Part shown: piece after piece, positions 23,759-30,024 of the stretch
How positions within the stretch are numbered: the first letter of the stretch is position 1
How the letters are laid out: every line of letters begins with the position of its first letter
Assembly (NCBI GenBank): GCA_038317095.1
Contig: JBBQBB010000043.1
Coordinates: forward strand, 1-30,024
Direction: 5' to 3'
DNA: 30,024 nt
From: JAGXTF01 sp038317095
GTDB lineage: Bacteria; Bacteroidota; Bacteroidia; NS11-12g; UBA955
Program-made: the position numbers and the translations under genes
The notes under the pieces: generated by a model
Databases searched by the model: none
Seen by the model: only the letters and a program-made list of their open reading frames with translations
Told to the model about the DNA's origin: nothing

Positions 23759-24661
23759 ATGAAAAAGAATTGGATTTTATTGGCAGTCATCTTTGCGGAA
23801 ATGCTTATCGCAACAAACGCACAAGGGCAAATGCAAATATTTGTGAATGGTGGTTCTTCCCATTTTTTAGGAGATATTGGAGGTAAACCTTCTTTGGGAA
23901 CGCACGACATTCAAGATTTAAATCTTAGAAGCACGGGTTATTTTGCAGGCGCAGGTATTAAATTTTCTTTGTCTGATTATTTTGCATTGAGAATGGGTGG
24001 ATACTATGGGAAAATTTCTGCTGACGACAAATACACCACAAACCCAGAAAGACGCAACCGCAATTTGAATTTTTTTTCCAATATTTTGGGTGGAAACGCA
24101 ATGGTTGAATTGGCTATCCCCATTAACCAAGCACCCAGCAATTGGTATGTTTTCGGTGGATTGGAATATTTCCATTTCGACCCAAAAACAACTTTGAATG
24201 GGCAAACCGTTCGTTTACAACCTTTAGGAACCGAAGGCCAAAATTTTTTACCTGGAAAAAGTCCTTACAAATTAAATTCATTCGCCATTCCTTTTGGAGT
24301 GGGATATACTTTTTATGAAGGCCCTTTTTCCAAGTGGGGCGTGGAGTTAAATATGCGCAAAACCTTTACAGATTATATCGACGATGTAAGCACACAATAC
24401 GTAGATAAAACCTTGTTGCTTGCCAACAGTGGACAGACTGCGGTGGATTTAAGCGATCGAAATTTAGGGGATATCCCCAACTTTAGCGACCCAGGAACCA
24501 TTCGTGGGCATTCTAACCACAACGACAATTTCTTTTTTATGTGTATTTCTTATAGTTTTAAATTGGGGGCAAGCAAACCCAGCAATGCTTCTTTCTATTC
24601 TCAGCGCAGCAAAGCCAAGCGCCCAGTTCGCGGTCGCAGAAATAGCGGGGATGGATTCTGA
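23759..24661 (+). CDS. DUF6089-like outer-membrane beta-barrel protein, copy 1
   Basis: 300 residues. Signal peptide 1-23 (hydrophobic WILLAVIFAEMLIA, cleavage after AQG). Mature part has the family features SSHFLGDIGGKPSLGTHDIQ, a Tyr-rich first hairpin (RMGGYYGKISADDKY), RNRNLNFFSNILGGNAMVEL, WYVFGGLEYFHFDPKT, LQPLGTEGQNFLPGKSPYK, AIPFGVGYTFYEGPF and DYIDDVSTQYVDK, then the last strand FFFMCISYSFKLG. It ends in a Lys/Arg-rich tail (QRSKAKRPVRGRRN). Probably an outer-membrane structural or assembly protein; no function known. The following gene is a clear tandem paralogue. Confidence 0.82.
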   Translation: MKKNWILLAVIFAEMLIATNAQGQMQIFVNGGSSHFLGDIGGKPSLGTHDIQDLNLRSTGYFAGAGIKFSLSDYFALRMGGYYGKISADDKYTTNPERRNRNLNFFSNILGGNAMVELAIPINQAPSNWYVFGGLEYFHFDPKTTLNGQTVRLQPLGTEGQNFLPGKSPYKLNSFAIPFGVGYTFYEGPFSKWGVELNMRKTFTDYIDDVSTQYVDKTLLLANSGQTAVDLSDRNLGDIPNFSDPGTIRGHSNHNDNFFFMCISYSFKLGASKPSNASFYSQRSKAKRPVRGRRNSGDGF

Positions 24662-24769
24662 TTGTGTTGCCAAAATGGGGATGGAATTAAGCAAAATATT
24701 GGGTTTATTTGCATTGTCTTGACCCTTAAAATTTACATACTATTTTTAAAAAAGTATTTCAATTGTAAA

Positions 24770-25636
24770 ATGCCTTTTTTTCTATGTTTTGTGTTTTTAT
24801 TCACACCCCTATATAGTCAAAATCAATTTATTTTGAATGCAGGGACTTCCCATTTCTTGGGAGATTTAGGTGGCAATTTTAGCGCAGGTACTCCTTCCAT
24901 TTCAGATTTGAATCTTGCCAGCACCAGATATGTAGTAGGCGCAGCCTATCGGATTAAAGTATCAAATCATTTTGCAATTAGAACCAGTGGGTATTATGCA
25001 AGACTAAGTGCAAATGATAAATATGCCAAAAGCTTGACTTTGCGAAATAGGAACTTAAATTTTTTTTCACCTATTGTTGGAGCCAATATTTTAGGTGAAG
25101 TGCATTTTTTTGTAAAGGAAAATATAAGTAGGCTTTATATTTTTGGAGGGTTGGAATATTTCCATTTTGACCCTAGAACAAGATACAATGGATTCACAGT
25201 TCGATTGCAACCACTAGGCACAGAAGGACAAAATTTTATTCCGGGTAAATTTAAATACAAACTAACTTCGGCTGCAATTCCTTTTGGTTTTGGGATTAAT
25301 TTTCTTAAAAAAACACGCAGTTATTGGAGTTTTGAATTAAGCGCCCGTAAATCTTTTACCGATTATATAGATGATGTTTCTACGCAATATGTGGATAAGG
25401 CCTTGCTTCTTGCCAGCAGTGGTCAAATTGCGGTGGAGCTTAGTGATCGAAGTTTGGGTGGGATTCCTGGATTTAGTGCTCCATGGGCAATACGCGGAAA
25501 ACCTAAATATAACGACAATTTCTTTTTCCTATAATTTTCTTACAACAGGTTTTTAGGCGGCAAAGCGGACAAACGCAGCAACGGAAATAGAGAAAGAAGG
25601 TTGGTTCCGGGGAAAAAGGATTGTTATCCGTTTTAA
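24770..25636 (+). pseudogene. DUF6089-like copy 2, interrupted by an in-frame stop near its C-terminus
   Basis: A tandem paralogue of the preceding gene: SSHFLGD/TSHFLGD start, YFGGLEYFHFDP and LQPLGTEGQNF motifs, and DYIDDVSTQYVDKALLLASS are shared. The frame from ATG 24770 runs to TAA at 25532-25534 (254 residues). Reading straight on in the same frame, with no shift, gives FSYNRFLGGKADKRSNGNRE and a Lys/Arg-rich end to a second stop at 25634-25636, which lines up with copy 1's ISYSFKLG strand and its basic tail. So a nonsense codon cuts off the last barrel strand and tail. An upstream TTG start at 24662 is possible but adds residues with no counterpart. It may be a truncated functional protein or a decaying gene; a base-call error is also possible. 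Confidence 0.7.
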
Positions 25637-25654
25637 TTGGTAACCCTGTGTTAT

Positions 25655-25672
25655 CCGCAGATTCGCCTGCGG
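25655..25672. repeat. GC-rich hairpin CCGCAG-ATTCGC-CTGCGG
   Basis: A perfect 6-bp stem with a 6-base loop, just after the DUF6089 copy 2 stop and before the next gene. Similar in style to the 4401-4418 hairpin (6-bp GC stem, 6-base loop) but not the same sequence; no T-run follows. Could be a REP-type element or a weak terminator. Confidence 0.45.
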
Positions 25673-25770
25673 TAGACTGGTGAAATTGTGTTTGTCTTAT
25701 TGGTTGGGTTTTCCAAAGCTTTGAAGGTCTTATTGCTGGCTGTATTCATTTGCCTAGTGTCATCATTTTT

Positions 25771-26301
25771 ATGAATATAGCGTTTTTGCAAATATTTGTA
25801 ACATTACCCTATATATTTGCACTCTTGGTATTTCGAAAGGGTGCAAAAGTTGTGTTTTGGGTTTTGGCAATTACCGTTGCCTTACTTCCTTTTATGCAAT
25901 CGGGATACCTGTTTTATTTGAAATCCCAACACAAAATTACCAAAACCAGTTGTATAGAAACCCTAATGGTTGAAATGCCAGACGGCATTGCACCTGATAA
26001 TGAAGTTGAAGTGTATGGAAATAGGTACGATATTGTTTCCAAAAAAAAACAAGGCAAATATTGGGTGATTAAAGCTTTTAAAGACAAGGAAGAATATGCC
26101 TTGAACCATGCAATGTTTGGCGGTGATTCAAAACAAGGTTCTAAAACTTTAAAGGCATATCAAAATCCAGATTGGATTTGTACAATCTTAAAAATTAAAA
26201 ATCCCCTGTTTTTTGAAAATAAGGGTTCTTTTGTGAATTACAAGGCAAGATTACTTGCAGGTATTTTTTCCATTCATTTGCCACCACCTGACTGGGTTTA
26301 A
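25771..26301 (+). CDS. Two-TM hypothetical protein ending LPPPDWV
   Basis: 176 residues from ATG 25771 (an in-frame TTG lies at 25750). Two hydrophobic helices occupy about residues 3-23 (IAFLQIFVTLPYIFALLVF) and 29-48 (VVFWVLAITVALLPFMQSG); the remaining 125 residues are a soluble domain that starts after KSQHK and should face the periplasm or cytosol. The C-terminus IHLPPPDWV is proline-rich and striking. No family recognised. It lies 330 bases upstream of the haemoglobin/transferrin-type receptor on the same strand, so a functional link is possible, but there is a long non-coding gap between them. Confidence 0.65.
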   Translation: MNIAFLQIFVTLPYIFALLVFRKGAKVVFWVLAITVALLPFMQSGYLFYLKSQHKITKTSCIETLMVEMPDGIAPDNEVEVYGNRYDIVSKKKQGKYWVIKAFKDKEEYALNHAMFGGDSKQGSKTLKAYQNPDWICTILKIKNPLFFENKGSFVNYKARLLAGIFSIHLPPPDWV

Positions 26302-26630
26302 TGGGTCGACCGTTGTAAAGTCTGTTAACTCAAGCATTTTATTTAGTATTTTGTTCTGGGAGTTTGTCATCATTTTTGCAAAAAAAAGCAAAAAAGTTGC
26401 CAAACCCCTAAAAAAGTTCTCGTTATTTTTAGTAACGTTTGACTTTGTTGGAGCCAAAAAATAGAAAATATATTGCAGTTTTTTATATTAAACTAACTGC
26501 GGTGCTAAAAATTAAAGATGTTTTTACAAAATGACCTAGCCAAATTAGATGCTTGGCTTGTATGCGCTTAGATCAATTATAAGAAACCAACTGAATAAGG
26601 TTTTCCGGTTTACAAAAAAAAATAAATAAA
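26302..26630. other. Gene-free stretch upstream of the third TonB receptor
   Basis: 330 AT-rich bases. There is a weak inverted repeat GCAGTT (26475-26480) / AACTGC (26495-26500) with an AT-rich loop. I find no exact TAnnTTTG box; TAACGTTTG near 26431 has one base too many. The receptor's promoter and any iron-type operator should lie here but cannot be pointed to. Confidence 0.4.
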
Positions 26631-28847
26631 ATGAAAAAAACAATACTCGTGGGCATTGCCTGCATACTCAATATGCCCATATTTGGGCAAAGCAACGGAC
26701 CTGATTCATCCGAAATTGAATCGATGAATGAAGTGTTGGTTTCGGCTCAGCGCCTTGGCGACACGAGGCTAAATAATTCGCGTCAAATAGAATCCATCAA
26801 TGCCAAACAAATTGCCATGGCGCAACAAGGCAACATCGGCGATGTATTGGCCCAATCTGGATTTGTGTTTCTGCAAAAGAGTCAATTGGGGGGCGGTAGT
26901 CCTGTCATTCGCGGTTTTGAAGCAAGCCGTGTACTTATGGTTGTAGACGGGGTGCGCATGAACAATGCAACTTACCGCGCTGGCCATTTGCAAGATGTAA
27001 TTACCCTCGACCAATTTATGCTAGACCGCACCGAAATTTTCTTCGGCAGTGGATCTACACTTTATGGCTCTGATGCTTTGGGTGGCGTGATTTACATGAA
27101 ATCTAGAGATCCGAAATTTCGTGACCATAAATTCGGTTTCGCCAATGCCAATGCAAATTTGAGATACATGGGTGCTGCTAATGCTTCTTTGGCCAACATT
27201 AATTTCGAAATGTCGGGCAAAAATGTGGCTTGGTTGTTCAATGTAACGCGCAGTGATTTTGGCGATTTGCGTATGGGGCAGCAACGCAATTTTAGCAGAA
27301 ACGATACTTTTGGTTACCGCAGGTATTATGCCGACAGAGTCAATGGACGCGATACTGTTTTGAAAAACAACGATCCATTTCTGCAAAAAGGTTCTGGCTA
27401 TTCACAAAATGATTTATTCACCAAATTGGCCATTAAAACAGGCAAATTTAGCCATATGCTCAATATACAACTGAGCATGTGTGAGGAAATTCCTCGCTAC
27501 GACCGCCTGACGGATGTTAAAAGTGGCACATTGCGTTTTGCAACCTGGAAATATGTTCCTCAAAATCGAAGGTTTATCAGTTATACTTTGAATTTGCCTG
27601 AAACCAATAAGTTGAAACACCGCATTATTCTCAGCAACCAAGCTACCGAAGTGGGTAGGGTTACGCGCGTTTTTAAAGGCGTGAATGAAAAATCCCAACT
27701 GGATAAAGTGAGCATGTCAGCCTTGAATTATGATTTGGCATTTACACTGAACGATAAATTTAAAATCCAAGGTGGGGCAGAGGTTGTGGCAAACAATGTA
27801 ACTTCTACTGCAACCAATACCAAGGTTAGCAAAGATTCTACTTATGCTATTTCTGACACCCGTTACGCAGACGGTGGTGCCAAAACCATGAGCATGTCTG
27901 TTTTTGCCAATGGAAATTACAGCATAGTACCTGGTGATTTTATTGTTGAAGGCGGCTTTAGAATTAGCAGTTATAGTTTGACTGCGAATTTCACCGATCA
28001 AAATTTATTGAAATTGCCTTATTCCAAAGCAGAGGTAAAAAATATAGCACCAGTTTTCAATTTGGGATTGATTAAAAACCTAGGCATCGAAGGTTTGTTT
28101 ATTAAATCTAGCATTGCTACAGGATTTCGCAATCCAAATGTGGATGACATGACCAAATTGTTTGAAAGTGCCTCTGGCACTAAATTAGTTACGCCAAACA
28201 AAGACTTGAAGCCAGAACAAACCCGCAGTATAGACATTAGCATCTCTTATACTGGAAAAAATACCCGCATAGAGGCCGGCACTTATTATACAAAAATTAG
28301 TAAATTGCTGTTGGATCAAAAAAGCACATACAACGGTGCAGATTCGTTTTTGTATGATGGCAAAATGACGCCCATGTTTCAAATGGCAAATACCGCTGGC
28401 GGTTATGTTACGGGTACATGGTTTGCCGCTAAGTTTAGGTTGGTAAACAACCTGTTTGCAGATTTCAACTATACTACCACTTTTGGTCGCTACCGTTCTA
28501 CTGAAAATAGTGCTTGGGCCCCATTAGACCACATAGCTCCAGATCATGGCCGTGGCGGCCTGCGATGGGTTTCTAACGAGTGGCAGTTGGAAGCATTTGT
28601 GCTTTTCCAAGGTTGGAAAAAGGCCAAAGACTACAGCCCAAGTGGGGAAGACAATGCACAGTATTCTGATGGCGGAAAAACACCTTCATGGCAAACGTAC
28701 AACATCCGCGGACAGTGGATGGTGAACAAGCATTTGAATATCGGTTTCGCCGTTGAAAATCTATTGGATTTGCGTTACCGCGTTTTTGCCTCTGGCATCA
28801 ATTCCCCAGGTAGAAATTTTGTAATTTCTTTAAAGGGCAGTATTTAG
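26631..28847 (+). CDS. TonB-dependent receptor, haemoglobin/transferrin-type
   Basis: 738 residues. Signal peptide 1-19 (ILVGIACILNMPIFGQ). TonB-box-like NEVLVSAQRL at about 33-42, then the plug: QGNIGDVLAQSGFVFLQKSQ, GGGSPVIRGFEASRVLMVVD, GVRMNNATYRAGHLQDVITL and YGSDALGGVIYMKSRDP. These words match TonB receptors of the haemoglobin/transferrin/lactoferrin family. The barrel ends with SPGRNFVISLKGSI, typical except that the last residue is Ile rather than Phe. The FRAP/NPNL haem motif of HmuR-type receptors is not evident, so haem specificity is not claimed. It is closed by a clear terminator at 28871-28906. Confidence 0.88.
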   Translation: MKKTILVGIACILNMPIFGQSNGPDSSEIESMNEVLVSAQRLGDTRLNNSRQIESINAKQIAMAQQGNIGDVLAQSGFVFLQKSQLGGGSPVIRGFEASRVLMVVDGVRMNNATYRAGHLQDVITLDQFMLDRTEIFFGSGSTLYGSDALGGVIYMKSRDPKFRDHKFGFANANANLRYMGAANASLANINFEMSGKNVAWLFNVTRSDFGDLRMGQQRNFSRNDTFGYRRYYADRVNGRDTVLKNNDPFLQKGSGYSQNDLFTKLAIKTGKFSHMLNIQLSMCEEIPRYDRLTDVKSGTLRFATWKYVPQNRRFISYTLNLPETNKLKHRIILSNQATEVGRVTRVFKGVNEKSQLDKVSMSALNYDLAFTLNDKFKIQGGAEVVANNVTSTATNTKVSKDSTYAISDTRYADGGAKTMSMSVFANGNYSIVPGDFIVEGGFRISSYSLTANFTDQNLLKLPYSKAEVKNIAPVFNLGLIKNLGIEGLFIKSSIATGFRNPNVDDMTKLFESASGTKLVTPNKDLKPEQTRSIDISISYTGKNTRIEAGTYYTKISKLLLDQKSTYNGADSFLYDGKMTPMFQMANTAGGYVTGTWFAAKFRLVNNLFADFNYTTTFGRYRSTENSAWAPLDHIAPDHGRGGLRWVSNEWQLEAFVLFQGWKKAKDYSPSGEDNAQYSDGGKTPSWQTYNIRGQWMVNKHLNIGFAVENLLDLRYRVFASGINSPGRNFVISLKGSI

Positions 28848-28870
28848 TACATTTTTAAAATTGAAAATAT

Positions 28871-28906
28871 AAACAAGCCTTGGCGAAAGCTGGGGTTTGT
28901 TTTTTT
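28871..28906 (+). terminator. Intrinsic terminator of the third TonB receptor
   Basis: AAACAA (28871-28876) pairs with TTGTTT (28897-28902); the inner part CCTTGGC...GCTGGGG closes by G-C and G-T pairs on a GAAA tetraloop (28885-28888), and a T-run covers 28900-28906. It ends 24 bases after the receptor stop. Confidence 0.7.
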
Positions 28907-29333
28907 GTGCAGAGTTGTGGTCTAAAAGAGTTGACTTATTTATGGCAAAATAGCGTATGGATTTGCGCTGAAACCAGGTGATATTGGCAAAAGCGGCCTT
29001 GGCATTTTGCTGATTTATTATCCTAAAAATAACTTTACAGTTCAAAGAAAGTTTGGTCTTTGGAGCCTTTGTAAAAACCAATGAAAATCTTATATTTGAA
29101 AAAAATAAGTCGAAACATAGTTTCGCTTAGCATCATAAAATGAATGCGCTTGGCGAATGTTTGTTTAGGGTATAAGCAAGTCCAGCAAATGCTTAAAAAA
29201 ACAGTGCTATAATACAACTAGGAAAGACCCCATTTAAGTATTGATAACCACACACCAAACTTTCTACATGAATCAAAACAGCCCCATTTCTCTAAAAAAC
29301 GATAGAAGAACTATTACAAGAAAAAACCTATAC
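28907..29333. other. Gene-free stretch, no feature seen
   Basis: 430 AT-rich bases after the terminator. I see no promoter, RNA gene or coding frame. A short open frame from the ATG at 29268 (MNQNSPISLKNDRRTITRKN) stops quickly and may be a leftover of the mobile element to the right. Confidence 0.35.
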
Positions 29334-29423
29334 TTGTAAACCAATTTCAGGACTGTGAATCAACTGTAAACTAATGGCAGGATTAAACTAGAAAAACTGT
29401 AAACTTTTTTTAGGACAAGACAG
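29334..29423. repeat. Three tandem IS-end-like motifs, about 30-bp period
   Basis: Near-copies of one 20-odd base motif begin at about 29334 (TTGTAAACCAATTTCAGGAC), 29364 (CTGTAAACTAATGGCAGGAT) and 29397 (CTGTAAACTTTTTTTAGGAC). The core GTAAAC-n(6-7)-AGGAC recurs each time. A related sequence, GGTCAACCTATTTCAAGAC, occurs at 29800. Their form resembles the terminal repeats of IS3-type insertion sequences of Bacteroidota. The third copy runs into the transposase fragment. Confidence 0.55.
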
Positions 29424-29616
29424 TATTCTTAAATACGAATTCGGATTAAGGAAAACATTGCCAAGTTTAGCTATAGCTAAAAAAATGATGAAACAAGCCG
29501 CAGATATTTACAACAACAAGCGACTGCATTGGAGCTTAGATTTAAAAACACCTCAATACGTTCATTCACAATACAATAAACGAAAATATAAACGATATGG
29601 AAAAACTACTACATGA
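29419..29616 (+). pseudogene. IS3-family transposase remnant (OrfB integrase C-terminus)
   Basis: The frame reads DSILKYEFGLRKTLPSLAIA, then KKMMKQAADIYNNKRLHWSL, then DLKTPQYVHSQYNKRKYKRY and stops at TGA 29614-29616. ILKYEF, YNNKR-H-SL and the DLKTPQ element are the C-terminal signatures of IS3/IS150-type integrases (…YN..RPH.SL...TP). Everything upstream (DDE core, OrfA) is missing: an IS-end-like motif directly precedes the fragment, so the element has been deleted internally. It has no start codon of its own. Confidence 0.75.
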
Positions 29617-29709
29617 TTAATTAACTTCGCTTCGTTCTTGTGAGGATGGAAACGAGCTCTGCTGAGGAGCAACTCGGTTAGTGCCAAAATCTTGAACGCA
29701 CTGAAAATG

Positions 29710-29732
29710 AAGTGGGAGCTTCGCTCCCACTT
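29710..29732. repeat. Perfect hairpin AAGTGGGAGC-TTC-GCTCCCACTT
   Basis: 10-bp perfect stem with a 3-base loop (TTC), the strongest hairpin in the right end of the window. It lies inside the mobile-element remnant between transposase fragment and right-end-like motif and is not followed by a clean T-run (TTTACC). Confidence 0.6.
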
Positions 29733-29799
29733 TACCTCTAAAAATTCATTTTTAGGGAAAGAAAAACTAAAAAAACCTAACCTAGTATTAACCAAAAAT

Positions 29800-29825
29800 G
29801 GTCAACCTATTTCAAGACAAGACAG
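29800..29825. mobile_element. Right-end-like terminal motif of an IS remnant
   Basis: GGTCAACCTATTTCAAGACA (29800-29819) followed by AGACAG resembles the three motifs at 29334-29423 and is placed about 180 bases after the transposase stop, where the right end of an IS3-type element would be expected. The remnant from 29334 to 29825 is therefore read as one degraded element. Confidence 0.4.
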
Positions 29826-29828
29826 ATG

Positions 29829-29967
29829 TTTCGTATCTAATGTATCAGGTTTTTCCTGACAATTACACTATAAAACATAATTTTTTAACTCTAAAAAGCG
29901 AAATATTAAATTATCTTTCGTATCATTGTAGTCAGGTTTATCCTGACATTGCTACTATGAAAAACAA
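29829..29967. repeat. Duplicated palindromic leader, two ~52-bp copies
   Basis: Copy 1 at 29829-29880 and copy 2 at 29916-29967 share TTTCGTATC, a palindrome (TCAGG-TTTTT-CCTGA in copy 1; GTCAGG-TTTAT-CCTGAC in copy 2) and a right part CACTATAAAACATAA / TACTATGAAAAACAAA. Copy 2 runs into the start codon of the next gene, and copy 1 has ATA where copy 2 has ATG. Outer bases TGTA/TACA in copy 1 and GTAG/CTAC in copy 2 differ while pairing is partly kept. Confidence 0.6.
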
Positions 29968-30024
29968 ATACATATCAACGCAGTCAAACGAACTTCTATC
30001 CTATTTCAATGGACAGAATAAAAC
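29957..30024 (+). CDS. Start of an unidentified gene, 3' truncated by window
   Basis: ATG at 29957 opens a frame to the window end: MKNKYISTQSNELLSYFNGQ and NK. No SD. The helical start ending in YFNGQNK resembles the first helix of winged-helix antitoxins of the AbiEi type, which repress their own promoter through inverted repeats, and duplicated palindromes do lie directly upstream; with 22 residues this stays a guess. TATCTTTCG at 29912-29920 is an imperfect -7 box (C in place of T). Confidence 0.45.
   Translation, partial: MKNKYISTQSNELLSYFNGQNK

Noticed and set aside
25371..25556. +1 frameshift as cause of the DUF6089 copy 2 truncation
   Set aside because: The +1 frame gives only SYNFLTTGF before a stop, whereas the original frame read through the TAA gives both the strand and the basic tail.
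29829..29967. CRISPR array
   Set aside because: Only two imperfect copies, containing internal palindromes and a start codon; no spacer-repeat series and no cas genes.

Overview
The window looks like a chromosomal piece of a free-living member of the Bacteroidota. It is AT-rich, has four-plus outer-membrane proteins including three TonB-dependent receptors, lipoproteins with short lipobox signals, almost no Shine-Dalgarno sequences, and several -7 boxes of the TAnnTTTG type used by the Bacteroidota primary sigma factor. Protein families such as DUF6089, split DUF4331 and the dihydroorotase with a DDQVHFREPG motif point the same way. I cannot assign a genus.

Layout. 1-513 is the end of a sensor histidine kinase. 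932-4364 is a two-gene carbohydrate unit: a GH130-like glycoside phosphorylase overlapping a GT4 glycosyltransferase fused to a helical glycosidase-like domain. 4544-11443 is the most interesting block, all on the + strand: two secreted proteins that are the N- and C-terminal halves of a DUF4331 protein, a TPR lipoprotein, a TonB-dependent receptor, an ECF-type sigma factor, a membrane anti-sigma factor and a small outer-membrane protein. I read it as a candidate surface uptake or sensing system with its own transcriptional control; its substrate is unknown. 11510-16670 is mostly housekeeping: a LysR regulator divergent from an isocitrate dehydrogenase, two tiny genes, a DUF6671 protein and dihydroorotase. 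16765-19415 holds an SbtA-type bicarbonate transporter, a small PD-(D/E)XK-like protein under a clear promoter/inverted repeat, and a DUF1003 membrane protein.

19478-23626 on the - strand is an operon of thiolase, truA and a FecA-like TonB receptor. 23759-25636 is a tandem pair of DUF6089-like proteins, the second interrupted by an in-frame stop codon just before its last strand. 25771-28847 has a two-TM protein followed by a haemoglobin/transferrin-type TonB receptor, closed by a strong terminator. 28907-30024 is decayed accessory DNA: IS3-type transposase remnant, repeated IS-end-like motifs, hairpins, and a duplicated palindromic leader in front of a gene that runs off the window end.

All calls come from reading the sequence; no database search was run. 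The best candidate for an undescribed system is the DUF4331/TPR/TonB/sigma/anti-sigma block; the duplicated palindromic leader at the right end is the second.
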